64,000 nucleotides of DNA from Erythrobacter sp. SCSIO 43205 (GCF_019904235.1 NZ_CP063202.1:2542001-2606000), one strand, 5' to 3'. Shown: positions 1-9,700, numbered from the stretch's first letter. Program-made: numbers and translations. The notes: generated by a model from the letters alone, not told the origin.

Positions 1-180
1 TTTGTCGCCGAAGGCGAGCAGAGCGAATCTGCGCTTATGGGCATCCAGATTGCCTTTGCGTTCATCCCGGCAGCTATCCTTGTTCCAGCGGCCGGCGCGC
101 TGGTCTTTTATGGGATAAACCGTAAGGTTTTGGCCAAGGCAGAGAGCGAACTTTCACGCCGCCGCGCGGCGATCACATAA
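1..180 (+). CDS. C-terminal end of a probable MFS-type transporter (partial)
   Basis: The reading frame is open from the first base and stops with TAA at 178-180, so only the last 59 residues of a longer protein are present. They hold one hydrophobic segment (about residues 14-36, rich in Ile, Ala, Pro and Val) followed by a basic tail with RRR. That is how the last helix and cytoplasmic tail of sugar/cation symporters of the GPH or general MFS type look. The family assignment is an inference from this tail alone; the substrate cannot be told. Confidence 0.55.
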   Translation, partial: FVAEGEQSESALMGIQIAFAFIPAAILVPAAGALVFYGINRKVLAKAESELSRRRAAIT

Positions 181-237
181 TTTATTCATTTGGGCTCTTC
201 ACATCCGCTGAAATGCCGCTATATCGCCCCCTCCTGC

Positions 238-312
238 TGGGGTGTAGCCAAGTGGTAAGGCATCGGTTTTTGGTACCGACATTCGCAGGTTCGATCCCTG
301 CCACCCCAGCCA
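238..312 (+). tRNA. tRNA-Gln (anticodon TTG)
   Basis: A full cloverleaf can be drawn. The acceptor strands TGGGGTG (238-244) and CACCCCA (302-308) pair over 7 bp. The anticodon loop TTTTGGT gives anticodon TTG, and the T-arm is GCAGG-TTCGATC-CCTGC. Discriminator G309 is followed by an encoded CCA (310-312). It reads CAA/CAG glutamine codons. Confidence 0.97.
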
Positions 313-319
313 CTATTCC

Positions 320-1279
320 TTACAACTCGCTTGCTATCACCGCCTCTGCGAGCGCGCGGCCTGACAGATATGCGCCTTCGACGCGCGGTGAGTGGAGATA
401 ATCTCCTGCGATTCCCAAGTTGAGCGCGGTATCAAAGCGCGCGGCCTCGCCTTTGACGGATGCAGGCATGGCATAAAGCCAGCGGTGGGCGACAAGATGC
501 ACCGGTTCTGTGGGAGCCAAGCCAGTTTGCGCGAAGAAGTCAGCAAGCAGCACTTCAGCAGCCTCTTCCTTGGGCATATCGATAATCTCTCTTGAACGCT
601 CTGGCGATGCGTGAAGCACCCAGGTTTCGCGGCCCGCACGCTCTGGCTTTGCCGAATTGCGCGCCGCCCATGAGATTTTTGCCTCTGGCTCGCGAAGGCC
701 ATCCGCCTCAATACCCAGCCGCTCTTCAAACGCGGCCATTACCGCCCAACATGGGGCCGATTCGACACTTGCGGCAACCTTTGCGAGATCGGGTGCAACT
801 TCTGTCAGCAGCTCTGCAGCCTGCTCTGCCGGAACCGCTACGAGGACAGTATTTGCAGTGAAACCCTCCTCCCCTGCATCCACGTGCCAAAGATTGCCCT
901 CACGCTTCAATGACAAGGCCCGCACGCCCCAGCGCACATCGCGCTCAAGGCCCATGGCGCGAATGGGGCCATTCATACCGGGAACCCCGACCCATGCGTC
1001 GTCACCAGCCGCTGGCCATGGGGCAACAACGCCCGCTTTGTGCCAATTGGCCACTGTTTCGCGGAAAGAGCTGTCGCGCGCGGTGAAATATTGCGCGCCA
1101 TGGTCGAAGGACACTGTTTCCCCGCCGATTTGCGCGCGCCTGGCTGCCATGCGCCCACCGGGCCCGCGCCCTTTATCCAGAAGGCGCACCGCACGCCCTG
1201 CCTTGGCGAGCGCTCCAGCACAAGAAAGCCCAGCCATACCGGCACCGATGATGAGAATGTCGCTGTGTGATGTGTCCAT
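320..1279 (-). CDS. FAD/NAD(P)-dependent oxidoreductase, renalase/amine-oxidase-like
   Basis: This is a 319-aa flavoprotein. The N-terminus has the Rossmann motif GAGMAG at residues 12-17, then an acidic residue and a GGRM motif near 42-45 that bind the ADP part of FAD. The C-terminus carries the usual closing FAD motif (AGDYL...EGAYLSG). The layout matches the short renalase-like branch of the flavin amine oxidases, proteins of about 310-340 aa. The substrate is unknown. It ends 8 bp after the tRNA on the opposite strand and lies 31 bp downstream of the PAS-like gene, so the two may share a transcript. Confidence 0.8.
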   Translation of the reverse strand: MDTSHSDILIIGAGMAGLSCAGALAKAGRAVRLLDKGRGPGGRMAARRAQIGGETVSFDHGAQYFTARDSSFRETVANWHKAGVVAPWPAAGDDAWVGVPGMNGPIRAMGLERDVRWGVRALSLKREGNLWHVDAGEEGFTANTVLVAVPAEQAAELLTEVAPDLAKVAASVESAPCWAVMAAFEERLGIEADGLREPEAKISWAARNSAKPERAGRETWVLHASPERSREIIDMPKEEAAEVLLADFFAQTGLAPTEPVHLVAHRWLYAMPASVKGEAARFDTALNLGIAGDYLHSPRVEGAYLSGRALAEAVIASEL

Positions 1280-1310
1280 GCGTGGTCAATGCGCAAACGG
1301 CGCTTAGGTT

Positions 1311-1868
1311 TCAATCGGAAGGCGATCCTTCGTCACTCCTACGCTCGATTTCGCGCACGATTGCGACCGCGCGCTTGATCTGACCCTCGCCATCTCGAAG
1401 ATTACACGCGCGCAGCATGAAAGGACGCTTGCCGCCCTCTGGCTCTGACAGGTGGAAAGTCGCCTCATAAGGCTCGATCAGATCGCTGTTCTGGCGCGCA
1501 ACGCGGGCGAGATCGACGCCTGAAGATTTCAGCGCGTCAGCGTCATTTACGAGCGCCTTGAGTTCTTCGGAGAACTGCTGCGCGCCGCTGGTAAAGTCAT
1601 AATGCCACACCCCTTGGCGCGGCGATCCTGTGTCAGCGCGCACAGTGCTCAAAAAATCATGGATTGCCTGCGTTCGCGCGTAGCTTTCGCGCCGGGCAGC
1701 ACGATCTTTGCGCCGCCTTGCTGAAACGCGGACAACCGTCAGCGCTGCGATAATGCCAAAGGCAATCGAGCCCAGCAAAAGGCTTTGAGAATCGAGCATG
1801 GTGCGCAGCATATCTGCGCCTGTTTCGACCTGAATCTGTGACGGTGCGGTCGGGGGCATCACGCCCAC
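1311..1868 (-). CDS. Membrane-anchored protein with a PAS-like domain
   Basis: A hypothetical protein of up to 185 aa. One transmembrane helix (about residues 31-50) is followed by a basic stop-transfer stretch (ARRRKDRAARR) and a soluble domain. That domain contains 'GVWHYDFTSG' and 'RACNLRDGEGQIKRAVAIV', which read like the core strands of a PAS sensor fold. No kinase, GGDEF or other output domain follows. The start is uncertain: GTG at 1868, ATG at 1859 and ATG at 1811 are all in frame and none has a clear ribosome binding site. The role is unknown; a small sensor or scaffold is a guess. Confidence 0.5.
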   Translation of the reverse strand: MGVMPPTAPSQIQVETGADMLRTMLDSQSLLLGSIAFGIIAALTVVRVSARRRKDRAARRESYARTQAIHDFLSTVRADTGSPRQGVWHYDFTSGAQQFSEELKALVNDADALKSSGVDLARVARQNSDLIEPYEATFHLSEPEGGKRPFMLRACNLRDGEGQIKRAVAIVREIERRSDEGSPSD

Positions 1869-1912
1869 GCTATAGCAGACAGGGACCGCGCAAGGCCCCC
1901 CGTGGAAACTGC

Positions 1913-3304
1913 TTAAGCTGCGTCGGCAGTGCGCTGCTCACTGACCTCAGCGTTCAGCATTTCAGCCAATGCGAAAGCCAGTTCCAGCGATTGCTCAGCG
2001 TTAAGGCGCGGGTCGCAATGCGTGTGATAACGATCACCCAGCGCGTCATCAGTGATGGCAACTGCACCGCCAACACATTCAGTCACGTCCTGGCCGGTCA
2101 TCTCGATATGGATACCGCCCGGATGCGTGCCCTCTGCGCGGTGCACATCGAAGAAGCCTTTGACCTCGGTGAGGATGCGATCGAAGGGCCGCGTTTTATA
2201 GCCGCTCTCCGATTTGATGACATTGCCGTGCATCGGATCGCAGGACCAGACCACCGGATGCCCCTCGGCCTTCACGGCGCGCACGAGCTTGGGCAGACCG
2301 TCATGCACCTTGTCATGGCCATAACGCGAGATGAGCGTTATCCGCCCCGCTTCGCGCTTCGGGTTCAATTCATCGAGAAGCTTGAGCAGCGCGTCAGGCT
2401 CAAGGCTTGGCCCGCACTTCATCCCCAGCGGGTTTTGAATGCCGCGCGCAAATTCGATGTGAGCGCTCCCCGGGAAGCGGGTGCGGTCACCAATCCAAAG
2501 CATATGTGCAGATGTCGCGTACCAGTCGCCCGTGAGTGAATCCTTGCGGGTCATAGCCTGCTCATAAGGGAGCAACAGCCCCTCGTGGCTGGTATAGAAA
2601 TCGGTGCCCTGCAATTGCGGAACGGTGTTGGGATCAACGCCGCACGCTTCCATGAAATCGAGCGCTTCGCCAATACGGTCCGCCGTTTCTGCAAACTTTT
2701 CGGTCCAAGGGGTGCGGCCCATGAAATCGAGCGTCCATTGGTGCACTTGGCGAAGGTTGGCATAGCCGCCACCCGCAAAGGCGCGCAGCAGATTAAGCGT
2801 CGCGGCAGCTTGCGAATAGGCACGAACCATACGCGCTGGGTCATTGCGGCGCTGTGCAGCGTCAAATTCGATCCCGTTGATGTTGTCGCCAAGGTAGCTT
2901 GGCAGTGTCACATCACCTTGCGTCTCCGTCGGCGACGAACGCGGTTTTGCAAATTGGCCAGCCATCCGGCCCACTTTCACCACCGGACGCTTCGATCCGA
3001 AAGTCATCACAACCGCCATTTGCAACAGCACACGGAAGGTGTCGCGGATGTTATTTGGATGGAACTCGGCAAAGCTTTCCGCACAGTCGCCGCCTTGCAA
3101 CAAAAACGCATTGCCATTGGCAACATCGGCAAGATCGGCCTTCAACGCGCGCGCTTCGCCAGCAAAAACCAGCGGCGGATATGCAGCAAGCGTCGCCTCT
3201 GCATCAGCCAGTTCGGCTGCATCCTCATAGTGAGGCAGGTGCTTTGCTTCGAAGTTCTTCCAGCTGTCTGGTTGCCATTTTTGGGCCACGTCAAATTCGT
3301 CCAT
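1913..3304 (-). CDS. Class II 3-deoxy-7-phosphoheptulonate synthase (DAHP synthase)
   Basis: A 463-aa enzyme that condenses phosphoenolpyruvate and erythrose 4-phosphate in the first committed step of the shikimate pathway to aromatic amino acids. It has the plant-like class II signatures [25 protein letters not shown] and, near the C-terminus, [17 protein letters not shown]. Length matches the class (about 450-470 aa). ATG at 3304 opens straight into the conserved N-terminal region ([17 protein letters not shown]). The 116-bp gap upstream is AT-rich and probably carries its promoter. No other aro gene is nearby. Confidence 0.95.
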   Translation of the reverse strand: MDEFDVAQKWQPDSWKNFEAKHLPHYEDAAELADAEATLAAYPPLVFAGEARALKADLADVANGNAFLLQGGDCAESFAEFHPNNIRDTFRVLLQMAVVMTFGSKRPVVKVGRMAGQFAKPRSSPTETQGDVTLPSYLGDNINGIEFDAAQRRNDPARMVRAYSQAAATLNLLRAFAGGGYANLRQVHQWTLDFMGRTPWTEKFAETADRIGEALDFMEACGVDPNTVPQLQGTDFYTSHEGLLLPYEQAMTRKDSLTGDWYATSAHMLWIGDRTRFPGSAHIEFARGIQNPLGMKCGPSLEPDALLKLLDELNPKREAGRITLISRYGHDKVHDGLPKLVRAVKAEGHPVVWSCDPMHGNVIKSESGYKTRPFDRILTEVKGFFDVHRAEGTHPGGIHIEMTGQDVTECVGGAVAITDDALGDRYHTHCDPRLNAEQSLELAFALAEMLNAEVSEQRTADAA

Positions 3305-3420
3305 TATTTAATAATCCGGGCGCGCGCCTAATCGCGCAAGCTCCTTATGTAAAGCATAGCCCTGTTTTGGGGCAATTAAATTTCAAGCGCAGTCTGTTCG
3401 ATGCACTCGATCAGGCAAGG

Positions 3421-6400
3421 TCAGCGGCCCGTCACTTCCGCCGGCTCTGGCGCTGCAACGCGAGCATCAAAAACCCCTGCAACCTCAGGTATTTCCCCAA
3501 GCTCCGCTCCTTCCGGGAGCACCGCCAGCATGAACGGCTCAACGCCTGAGAAATACCTCTGCGCGAGGAATTTCATGATCTCAGGCGTTGTGTTGGAATA
3601 ATCCGACAACAGCGAGCGAAGCAGCTCAATGCGTTGAGGATCATCACTCGCCCCTTCCAGATTATAAAGCCAGAACTGGTTACCGGTCGAGGCGCGCCGC
3701 ACGCGCTGGCCAAGGGGGCCTGTCACGCGGGCGATCTCATCCGCGCTTGGCGGATTGGCGGCCAAATCAGCGCCGATTTTCTGCGCTTCGGCAAAGAAAA
3801 TGGGCACGAATTCAGGCTTTAGCTGAGCCACCGCGACGATCTTGCCGCCTGCGCTCACATCGCTTGGCCAATCGGAATAGGCTTGTGGCGCATAGCTTGC
3901 CCCTGCCTTTTCACGCATCGCGTCAAGCAGGCGGTTGCTGAAAATCTGTACGAGGATTTCGAGCTGGCGCGATTCGCGGATGCGCGCCATGCCAGCGCCG
4001 CTTGGCCATGCGACAGCCGCGGCGGCTTGGTCGGCATCGCCTCTATGGGTGACAACCTGCGGCGCGTTTACGCCTTCCGGGAATGACGGGACGCGCGCAG
4101 CTATTTCAGGCGCAATCGGAGCGCGCTGCGGCAAAGCGCCAAAGGTGGTGCGCAGCTTCTCGATAATTTCGTCCTGATCAAATTCGCCGAACACGAGCAC
4201 CTCAATCGGCCCTTGCCCAAGCAGCGGCTCCCATACTTCGCGGAAACGCTCAGGCGTCACTTCGGCGAGAGTTTCAGGCGTGGGGATTGCAAAGCGCGGA
4301 TCTTTAGCGGTGGTGAGATACTCCAGATCACGGCTCAGCACCGAGGCAGGCCCGGTTGAATAGGTGTTATAGGCGAGCTCTGCGGCGGCTTTGGCACGGA
4401 TTACAGGGTCTTCGTCCCAGCGCGGGTCGCCAAGCTTTGCGGCGAACAGGTACAACTGATCAGCCACATCGCTCGAACGGGTTTGCGCGGTGAAAGTGAA
4501 CACAGCATCTTCAATATCGAAGTTGAAACCCAGCTTGCGGCCTGTAGCGAGCAGGTCGAGCTCGTTCTGGCCAAGCTCACCCAGCCCGGACCCGACGAGC
4601 GCGCCTTGCCCAAGATTGGCGTAAACGGCGCTGTCTTTGTCAAATGCTCGGTAGCCAGCACCAAAGCGCACTTTTACCGTCACACGGCCCGGCTCTGCAT
4701 CATTTGCCCAAAGGATCGCATTGACGCCATTGGCAAAGGACACTTTTTGAATGTCGAGAATGCCAAGCGGCCCCTGGCTTTTGATCGTTCCCGGTTTGCC
4801 AATCGCGGGCAGCTCGTCGAACGAGATGGAGCTCGCCGCAAGACGCGCCGTGTCGTCCACTTTGACCTCGCTTGCCAGCGCCATTTGCAGCTTCGCCTTG
4901 TCCGCTTCGCCCACCGAAGGGGTGACATAGACAGAGCGCACGACATCGCCTTCGAACAAAGCTTTGGTGCGCGCGTGGACCTCTTGCGGGTTCATGCGCT
5001 CGCGCATCCCGCGAAACACGTCGAGCACGACTTGCGGACTGGCGACTGTCTCACGAATGTCCACCGCATTGACGATATTGTCGGCAAGGTCACGGCCCGA
5101 TTGGACAGAAGCTTGCTCAAGCGAGTTGACGAAAGCGACATCGAATTCCGCCGCCTCGCGGTCAATCTCTTCCTGAGTGGGCGGATTTGCAATCGCATCC
5201 GCAATGACGCCGCGCACATCGGCAAGCGCCGCTTCCCAGTCTTCTCCCAGAGGGGCAAAGGCAACAAAGGTCGCATCGGTCGAGCGCGAGACATCGTCCT
5301 GATTGACCTGCGCATAGAGATAGGAGCCCCCGCCCCTTGCGCGCGTTTCCAGACGGCGGTTGATGATCGATTGAGCCAGCGCATCAAGCAGCAGGCCTTC
5401 ATTGTATACAATCGTATCCTCAACCTGACGCCAAGGCCGCATGATCGCATAGGTGAGGTTGCGCGGAAGGTCAGGTTCAACCGCAACCGCCAATTCGCCA
5501 ATGGGGAGCCCGCTGCCGTCAAGCTGCGGTGCCCCTTCGGGGGCGACAGGATCGCCAAAATCAGGGGCAACGCCCGCCTCGCCCGTCCCTTCCCAATCGC
5601 CGAACCATTTTTCGACAAGGCCAGCAAGCACCATCGGGTCTGCATCGCCCACAACAACGATCACAGTCTTTTCGGGACGATACCAGCGGTCATAAAACGC
5701 CTGCACAGAGCTGCCTGTGGCCGCTGTCAGTGTCTCTTCTGTCCCGATAGGGTTCCTTTCTGACAGGCGTTGTCCGGCAAAGAACGTGTGCCTTGTAAGG
5801 TCACTCACCCGAAGAGCCGCGCCGCCGCGCTCCCGCTTTTCCGCAAGGACGATCGGAAGCTCGCTCGCGACATTCTCATCGCTCAAAACCGGACCCATGA
5901 CCATGCCGGAAAGAAGCTTGAAGCTCTCATTCAGCTTTTCCGGACCGATGTCGGGAATATCGAGTTTGTAGGCGGTGTGCGTCGGGCTTGTCTCTGCATT
6001 GGCATCCGCACCAAAAGTCGCGCCCAAACGCTGCCATGCGGCAATCGCTTCGGCTTTTCCCAAGTGCGTGCTTTCGCGGAAAAGAAGGTGTTCGAGAAGG
6101 TGGGCATAACCTTGCTCGCTGTCGCGCTCATGCAGGGAACCAGCGTCAATGCGCACCCGGATAGACACCTGATTGGGCGGCACCCCATTGCGACGCACGG
6201 CATAGCGAACGCCATTGTCCATCTTGCCAAACACCCAGTCGCGGTCGACCGGGACGTTGCTGCCTTCATAGAGCCAGGGTGTCTCATCCTCGCCCTGAAC
6301 CGCCTTTGGTTCGGGCACGTCGTAGCCTGCAAGCGGGCTCGACAGCAAAACATCCTGTAACGCGTCCTGCGCGCTCACGGGCGCGGACAGGGCGAAGGGA

Positions 6401-6447
6401 GCGGCGATCAGGGAAAGGGCAGCACTGGCCCGAAGAAAAAAGTTCAT
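3421..6447 (-). CDS. M16 family zinc metallopeptidase (two-domain, exported)
   Basis: A 1008-aa protein with a signal peptide (hydrophobic residues 5-25, cleavage near PVSAQ-DA). The inverted zinc motif HLLEH (H116, E119, H120) marks a pitrilysin/insulinase-type peptidase, and a conserved Glu lies about 70 residues downstream. The second half repeats the M16 fold without this motif, as is usual when the C-terminal half is non-catalytic. The frame stays open up to 6810, but that extension runs antisense into the nfuA-like gene and lacks peptidase features. ATG 6447 (or 6456) therefore starts the signal peptide. It probably degrades peptides in the periplasm. Confidence 0.92.
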   Translation of the reverse strand: MNFFLRASAALSLIAAPFALSAPVSAQDALQDVLLSSPLAGYDVPEPKAVQGEDETPWLYEGSNVPVDRDWVFGKMDNGVRYAVRRNGVPPNQVSIRVRIDAGSLHERDSEQGYAHLLEHLLFRESTHLGKAEAIAAWQRLGATFGADANAETSPTHTAYKLDIPDIGPEKLNESFKLLSGMVMGPVLSDENVASELPIVLAEKRERGGAALRVSDLTRHTFFAGQRLSERNPIGTEETLTAATGSSVQAFYDRWYRPEKTVIVVVGDADPMVLAGLVEKWFGDWEGTGEAGVAPDFGDPVAPEGAPQLDGSGLPIGELAVAVEPDLPRNLTYAIMRPWRQVEDTIVYNEGLLLDALAQSIINRRLETRARGGGSYLYAQVNQDDVSRSTDATFVAFAPLGEDWEAALADVRGVIADAIANPPTQEEIDREAAEFDVAFVNSLEQASVQSGRDLADNIVNAVDIRETVASPQVVLDVFRGMRERMNPQEVHARTKALFEGDVVRSVYVTPSVGEADKAKLQMALASEVKVDDTARLAASSISFDELPAIGKPGTIKSQGPLGILDIQKVSFANGVNAILWANDAEPGRVTVKVRFGAGYRAFDKDSAVYANLGQGALVGSGLGELGQNELDLLATGRKLGFNFDIEDAVFTFTAQTRSSDVADQLYLFAAKLGDPRWDEDPVIRAKAAAELAYNTYSTGPASVLSRDLEYLTTAKDPRFAIPTPETLAEVTPERFREVWEPLLGQGPIEVLVFGEFDQDEIIEKLRTTFGALPQRAPIAPEIAARVPSFPEGVNAPQVVTHRGDADQAAAAVAWPSGAGMARIRESRQLEILVQIFSNRLLDAMREKAGASYAPQAYSDWPSDVSAGGKIVAVAQLKPEFVPIFFAEAQKIGADLAANPPSADEIARVTGPLGQRVRRASTGNQFWLYNLEGASDDPQRIELLRSLLSDYSNTTPEIMKFLAQRYFSGVEPFMLAVLPEGAELGEIPEVAGVFDARVAAPEPAEVTGR

Positions 6448-6555
6448 AAGCGTCATTATAAGGACGCAAGCGATGAAGGACCAGTGAATGCGCAGATAGA
6501 TAAGAAAGATTTGGCTCACTTGCCGCGCGCAGGAACGCACCCTATTTCCTGATCC

Positions 6556-7140
6556 ATGTTTATCGAAACCGAACGCACCCCCAACCCATCCAGCCTCAAA
6601 TTCCTGCCCGGACGCACTGTGATGCCCGCTGGCACGAGGGAATTTGCCTCTCATGAAGCGGCCGAAGCCAGCCCCTTGGCAGAGGCGATTTTTAACACAG
6701 GCGAGGTCGTCAATGTCTTTTACGGCTATGACTTTGTGACCGTAACCGCCGCACCGGGCGCCGATTGGAGCGCTTTGAAACCTGAGGTGGTGACGATCCT
6801 GCTCGATCACTTTGTCTCAGAAGCGCCCCTGTTCAAAGGCGGCAGCGCGGATGGCATTGCGGTTCCTGCCGAAGAAGATCTTACCCCCATGGTCGAAGAC
6901 CGCGAGGAAGATGCCGAGATCATCGCCTCGATCCATGAGCTCCTCGAAACGCGCGTTCGCCCTGCTGTTGCCAGCGATGGCGGCGATATTGCCTATCGCG
7001 GATTTTCCGAAGGGGTGGTCTATCTCACCTTGCAAGGCGCGTGTGCCGGATGCCCGTCGAGCACCATGACCTTGAAACAAGGCATTGAAAGCCTTCTCAC
7101 CCATTACATCCCCGAAGTAACAGAAGTGCGAGCAGCCTGA
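6556..7140 (+). CDS. nfuA: NifU/NfuA-family iron-sulfur cluster carrier protein
   Basis: A 194-aa protein with two parts. The N-terminal Nfu domain begins with [18 protein letters not shown], typical of alphaproteobacterial and mitochondrial Nfu1. The C-terminal NifU-like domain has the CAGC motif (C163, C166) that binds a [4Fe-4S] cluster between two subunits. It delivers Fe-S clusters to apo-enzymes. ATG at 6556 is immediately followed by the conserved start. Its TGA overlaps the next ATG by one base (TGATG), so the nitroreductase gene is translationally coupled to it. The symbol is by family; the E. coli NfuA N-domain differs. Confidence 0.93.
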   Translation: MFIETERTPNPSSLKFLPGRTVMPAGTREFASHEAAEASPLAEAIFNTGEVVNVFYGYDFVTVTAAPGADWSALKPEVVTILLDHFVSEAPLFKGGSADGIAVPAEEDLTPMVEDREEDAEIIASIHELLETRVRPAVASDGGDIAYRGFSEGVVYLTLQGACAGCPSSTMTLKQGIESLLTHYIPEVTEVRAA

Positions 7141-7748
7141 TGACCCAGCAATTTCACGATCAAGTCCTGAGCAGCGAGGCTCTTGCCCAACTTTTCAACG
7201 AAGCGCGCACTTACAATGACTGGCTCGACAAGCCGGTTGCTGACGAACAATTGCACGCGATCTGGGACTTGATGAAGATGGCTCCGACGTCTGCGAATAT
7301 GCAGCCGGTTCGCATTGTGTGGGTGAAATCAGAAGAGCAGAAAAAACGCCTGGCCGGGCTTGCTTCGGAAGGAAACGCCGACAAAATCGTGGCCGCACCT
7401 GTCACCGCCATTATCGGCTATGACATCGACTTTCACGAGGAACTGCCATGGCTCTTCCCGCACACCGATGCCAAAAGCTGGTTTGAAGGCGATGAAGAGG
7501 GCCGCAAGGAAGGCGCGTTTCGCAATTCCTCGCTGCAAGGGGCCTACCTCATCCTTGCCGCGCGCGCCCTTGGGCTTGATTGCGGGCCGATGTCCGGCTT
7601 TGACGCGGACAAGGTGAATGAAGCCTTCTTTGCCGATAATCCACGCCACCGGGTGAACTTCATTTGCTCGATTGGCTATGGCGATCCAGACAGCGTCTTT
7701 GACCGCTCTCCGCGCCCCGAATTTGGCAAATTCAATCAAATTGTGTGA
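7140..7748 (+). CDS. Nitroreductase family protein, malonic semialdehyde reductase (RutE/HadB)-like
   Basis: A 202-aa FMN-dependent nitroreductase-fold protein. Features are [18 protein letters not shown] (FMN phosphate and ring binding), the central '[22 protein letters not shown]' region (quoted with its flanks in the sequence), and a C-terminal GYGDP...RSPRPEF. This pattern matches the RutE/HadB subgroup, which reduces malonic semialdehyde or 3-oxopropionate with NAD(P)H. No other rut pyrimidine-degradation gene is nearby, so the physiological substrate is open. The start overlaps the nfuA stop. Confidence 0.85.
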   Translation: MTQQFHDQVLSSEALAQLFNEARTYNDWLDKPVADEQLHAIWDLMKMAPTSANMQPVRIVWVKSEEQKKRLAGLASEGNADKIVAAPVTAIIGYDIDFHEELPWLFPHTDAKSWFEGDEEGRKEGAFRNSSLQGAYLILAARALGLDCGPMSGFDADKVNEAFFADNPRHRVNFICSIGYGDPDSVFDRSPRPEFGKFNQIV

Positions 7749-7803
7749 GCAGCGAATCTCAGAGTGACTTGCGAGCCCGCCCCGCCTTTGGCAGGGCATT
7801 GGC

Positions 7804-8439
7804 ATGGATGTATCCAAGCGCACTCTTGTAATCGACACCGCCAGCGAGGCGTGTTCGATCGCTTTGTTTGATGGAAACAAAGAACTGGCCAGCGACCACC
7901 GTGTCATGGGGCGCGGTCATGCAGAGCGGCTTATCCCGATGATTGAGGCGCTGCCCGATAAAGGGCGAGCAGACCGAATTCTCGTCTCGCTTGGCCCGGG
8001 CAGTTTTACCGGCGTTCGCATCGGAATTGCGGCTGCCCGCGCGCTTGGTGTTGCATGGGGGGCTGAGGTGCTGGGCTATCCCACGCTTGCCCTTGTCGCC
8101 GCTCGCGCATGGCAGCCCACCCCTCGCCCGGTGACCGTATGCATGAATGGCGGACACGGCGAATGGTTCGTCCAGAACTTCACCCACGACAGTCCCGAAG
8201 GTCCGGCTCGCTCATTAACGCCCGAGGCCGCCATGGCCGCTGGCGCGCACGACGTCATTGTCGGCAACCGCGCGCAAGAGTTTGCAGCGATGTTCGATGA
8301 TAATCGGTTGGCACTCGACCTGCTTCCCGATGCCAGCGCAGCCCATCTGCTGCATGAAAGTCGGTTCACCAGCGATTGTGCGCCAATTTATGGCCGCGCG
8401 CCTGATGCAAAACCTCAGGCGAGTAAAGTGCCCTCATGA
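7804..8439 (+). CDS. tsaB: tRNA threonylcarbamoyladenosine biosynthesis protein TsaB
   Basis: A 211-aa ASKHA-fold protein. The N-terminus has the family pattern VIDTASEACSIALFD, and residues around 60-75 read LGPGSFTGVRIGIAAARAL, the most conserved TsaB signature. TsaB is the platform that binds TsaD and TsaE to make t6A at position 37 of ANN-decoding tRNAs. It overlaps rimI by 4 bp (ATGA), the usual tsaB-rimI pairing, so the two are probably co-translated. Confidence 0.95.
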   Translation: MDVSKRTLVIDTASEACSIALFDGNKELASDHRVMGRGHAERLIPMIEALPDKGRADRILVSLGPGSFTGVRIGIAAARALGVAWGAEVLGYPTLALVAARAWQPTPRPVTVCMNGGHGEWFVQNFTHDSPEGPARSLTPEAAMAAGAHDVIVGNRAQEFAAMFDDNRLALDLLPDASAAHLLHESRFTSDCAPIYGRAPDAKPQASKVPS

Positions 8440-8945
8440 GCAAACCCATGAACACTGCGCCAAGCCCTCCGCTCGCCCCTCATATCGCGCGCATCATGCA
8501 GGTTATGGAGGCTGCCTTTGATCCAACCTATGGCGAAGCGTGGAATGTGAGGCAGATTACAGATGCGCTTGCAATGCCCTCCACACGCGCGCTGGTGGTC
8601 GATTGCGATGGCCAGACCATCGCTGACGACTCGGCACAAAGCGGCGCAGCAACACCTGCCGGCTTTGTTTTGACCCGAAAAGCTGCCGATGAGGAGGAAT
8701 TGCTCCTGATTGCCGTCAGCCCTGATTTCCGCCGCCGGGGAATTGGCGAAGCGCTCATCCAGCAATTGTTCAAACGCGCCAAAAGCGAAGGTATTGCTCG
8801 CATCTTCCTCGAAATGCGCCGGGGCAATCCGGCCATCCATCTCTATGAGAAAGTTGGATTTAAACCGATTGGCGAGCGGCCGGAATATTATCGGACCACG
8901 ACAGGCGAAAGGATCGATGCCATTACTTTCGGCTGTTCAATCTAA
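8436..8945 (+). CDS. rimI: Ribosomal protein S18-alanine N-acetyltransferase-like GNAT protein
   Basis: A 169-aa GNAT acetyltransferase. The acetyl-CoA loop is visible in ISPDFRRRGIGEALIQQL-like sequence (V-S-P-D-F-R-R-R-G-I-G), followed by FLEMRRGNPAIHLYEKVGF and a C-terminal YY, all standard for RimI, which acetylates the N-terminal alanine of ribosomal protein S18. Placement directly after tsaB supports the name. A stretch of about 20 residues before the acetyl-CoA loop (DDSAQSGAATPAG) is longer than in E. coli RimI. Confidence 0.88.
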   Translation: MSKPMNTAPSPPLAPHIARIMQVMEAAFDPTYGEAWNVRQITDALAMPSTRALVVDCDGQTIADDSAQSGAATPAGFVLTRKAADEEELLLIAVSPDFRRRGIGEALIQQLFKRAKSEGIARIFLEMRRGNPAIHLYEKVGFKPIGERPEYYRTTTGERIDAITFGCSI

Positions 8946-9078
8946 TCCGCAATTGTATCCAGTTTTTGGACAGACTGCGAATAAATTGCGCCGCAAGTGA
9001 CCAGCATACTTGCCAAGTTTCCCCCGGTGAGCCATGCGAGAGTTCATCGGAAAAATCCGAACAAAAAACGAGGAACTC

Positions 9079-9516
9079 ATGCAAGATTTGGACATAGAGA
9101 TGAAAGAGACGTTGATAACGCTAACCAGCGACATTGTTGCAGCTCACCTCAGCAACAACAGCGTTGACGTCGATGCGGTGCCCGGACTGATCACAAATGT
9201 ATACGGTGCCCTTGCTGGCTTGGGTGAAGAAACCGAAACGGTCGAGGAGCGGCCAGAGCCGGCGGTGTCCGTGCGCGCTTCGGTGAAGCCTGACTACATC
9301 GTATGCCTCGAAGACGGCAAAAAGCTCAAAATGCTCAAGCGTTATCTTCGCACCAATTACAACATGACGCCTGAGGAATATCGTCAGCGTTGGAACCTGC
9401 CATCAGATTATCCGATGGTCGCTCCCAACTATGCCGAAAAGCGCCGCGATCTCGCCAAGAAGATCGGCCTTGGCCGCAAGCCTGGCTCATCTCGTGGGGG
9501 CCGCAAAGCCGCCTGA
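9079..9516 (+). CDS. MucR/Ros family transcriptional regulator
   Basis: About 145 aa, with the family signatures LITLTSDIVAAHLSNNSV at the N-terminus (oligomerisation) and MTPEEYRQRWNLPSDYPMVA in the DNA-binding half. ATG 9079 is chosen because GAGGA (9070-9074) precedes it and it sits just ahead of the conserved region; ATG 9034 is an alternative adding 15 residues. MucR proteins are H-NS-like silencers binding AT-rich DNA in alphaproteobacteria. The usual zinc ligands (C-X2-C...H...H) are largely lost: only the first Cys remains, within CLEDGKKLKMLKRYLRTNYN. Confidence 0.93.
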   Translation: MQDLDIEMKETLITLTSDIVAAHLSNNSVDVDAVPGLITNVYGALAGLGEETETVEERPEPAVSVRASVKPDYIVCLEDGKKLKMLKRYLRTNYNMTPEEYRQRWNLPSDYPMVAPNYAEKRRDLAKKIGLGRKPGSSRGGRKAA

Positions 9517-9537
9517 GCGTATCTGCAAAAACGCAAC

Positions 9538-9586
9538 CCAAGACATCACCCGCCTTGCGAGGCGGAGTGATGCCTTTGCGTCTTGG
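9538..9586. other. Long imperfect inverted repeat between mucR and the fur-like gene
   Basis: Outer arms CCAAGAC (9538-9544) and GTCTTGG (9580-9586) enclose ATCAC/GTGAT and a CGCCT-TGCG-AGGCG stem-loop. The RNA could fold into a long hairpin. It is not followed by a T-run, so it is not a typical intrinsic terminator. The 184-bp gap also holds a GGGGAGATCCCC palindrome near 9655 and the promoter and ribosome binding region of the fur-like gene. Confidence 0.5.
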
Positions 9587-9700
9587 CCTGATGACAAAAT
9601 CTTCAACAGGCCAAAAACTTGAGCATTTGACCAAGCGTCGGTAAAGGAGGGGAGATCCCCCCGGCTGGTATGACCAGTGCCTTTATAAGGATGCCTTGGC

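Noticed and set aside
6448..6810. N-terminal extension of the M16 peptidase frame
   Set aside because: It runs antisense into the nfuA-like gene and precedes a clear signal peptide at 6447; no peptidase features lie in it.
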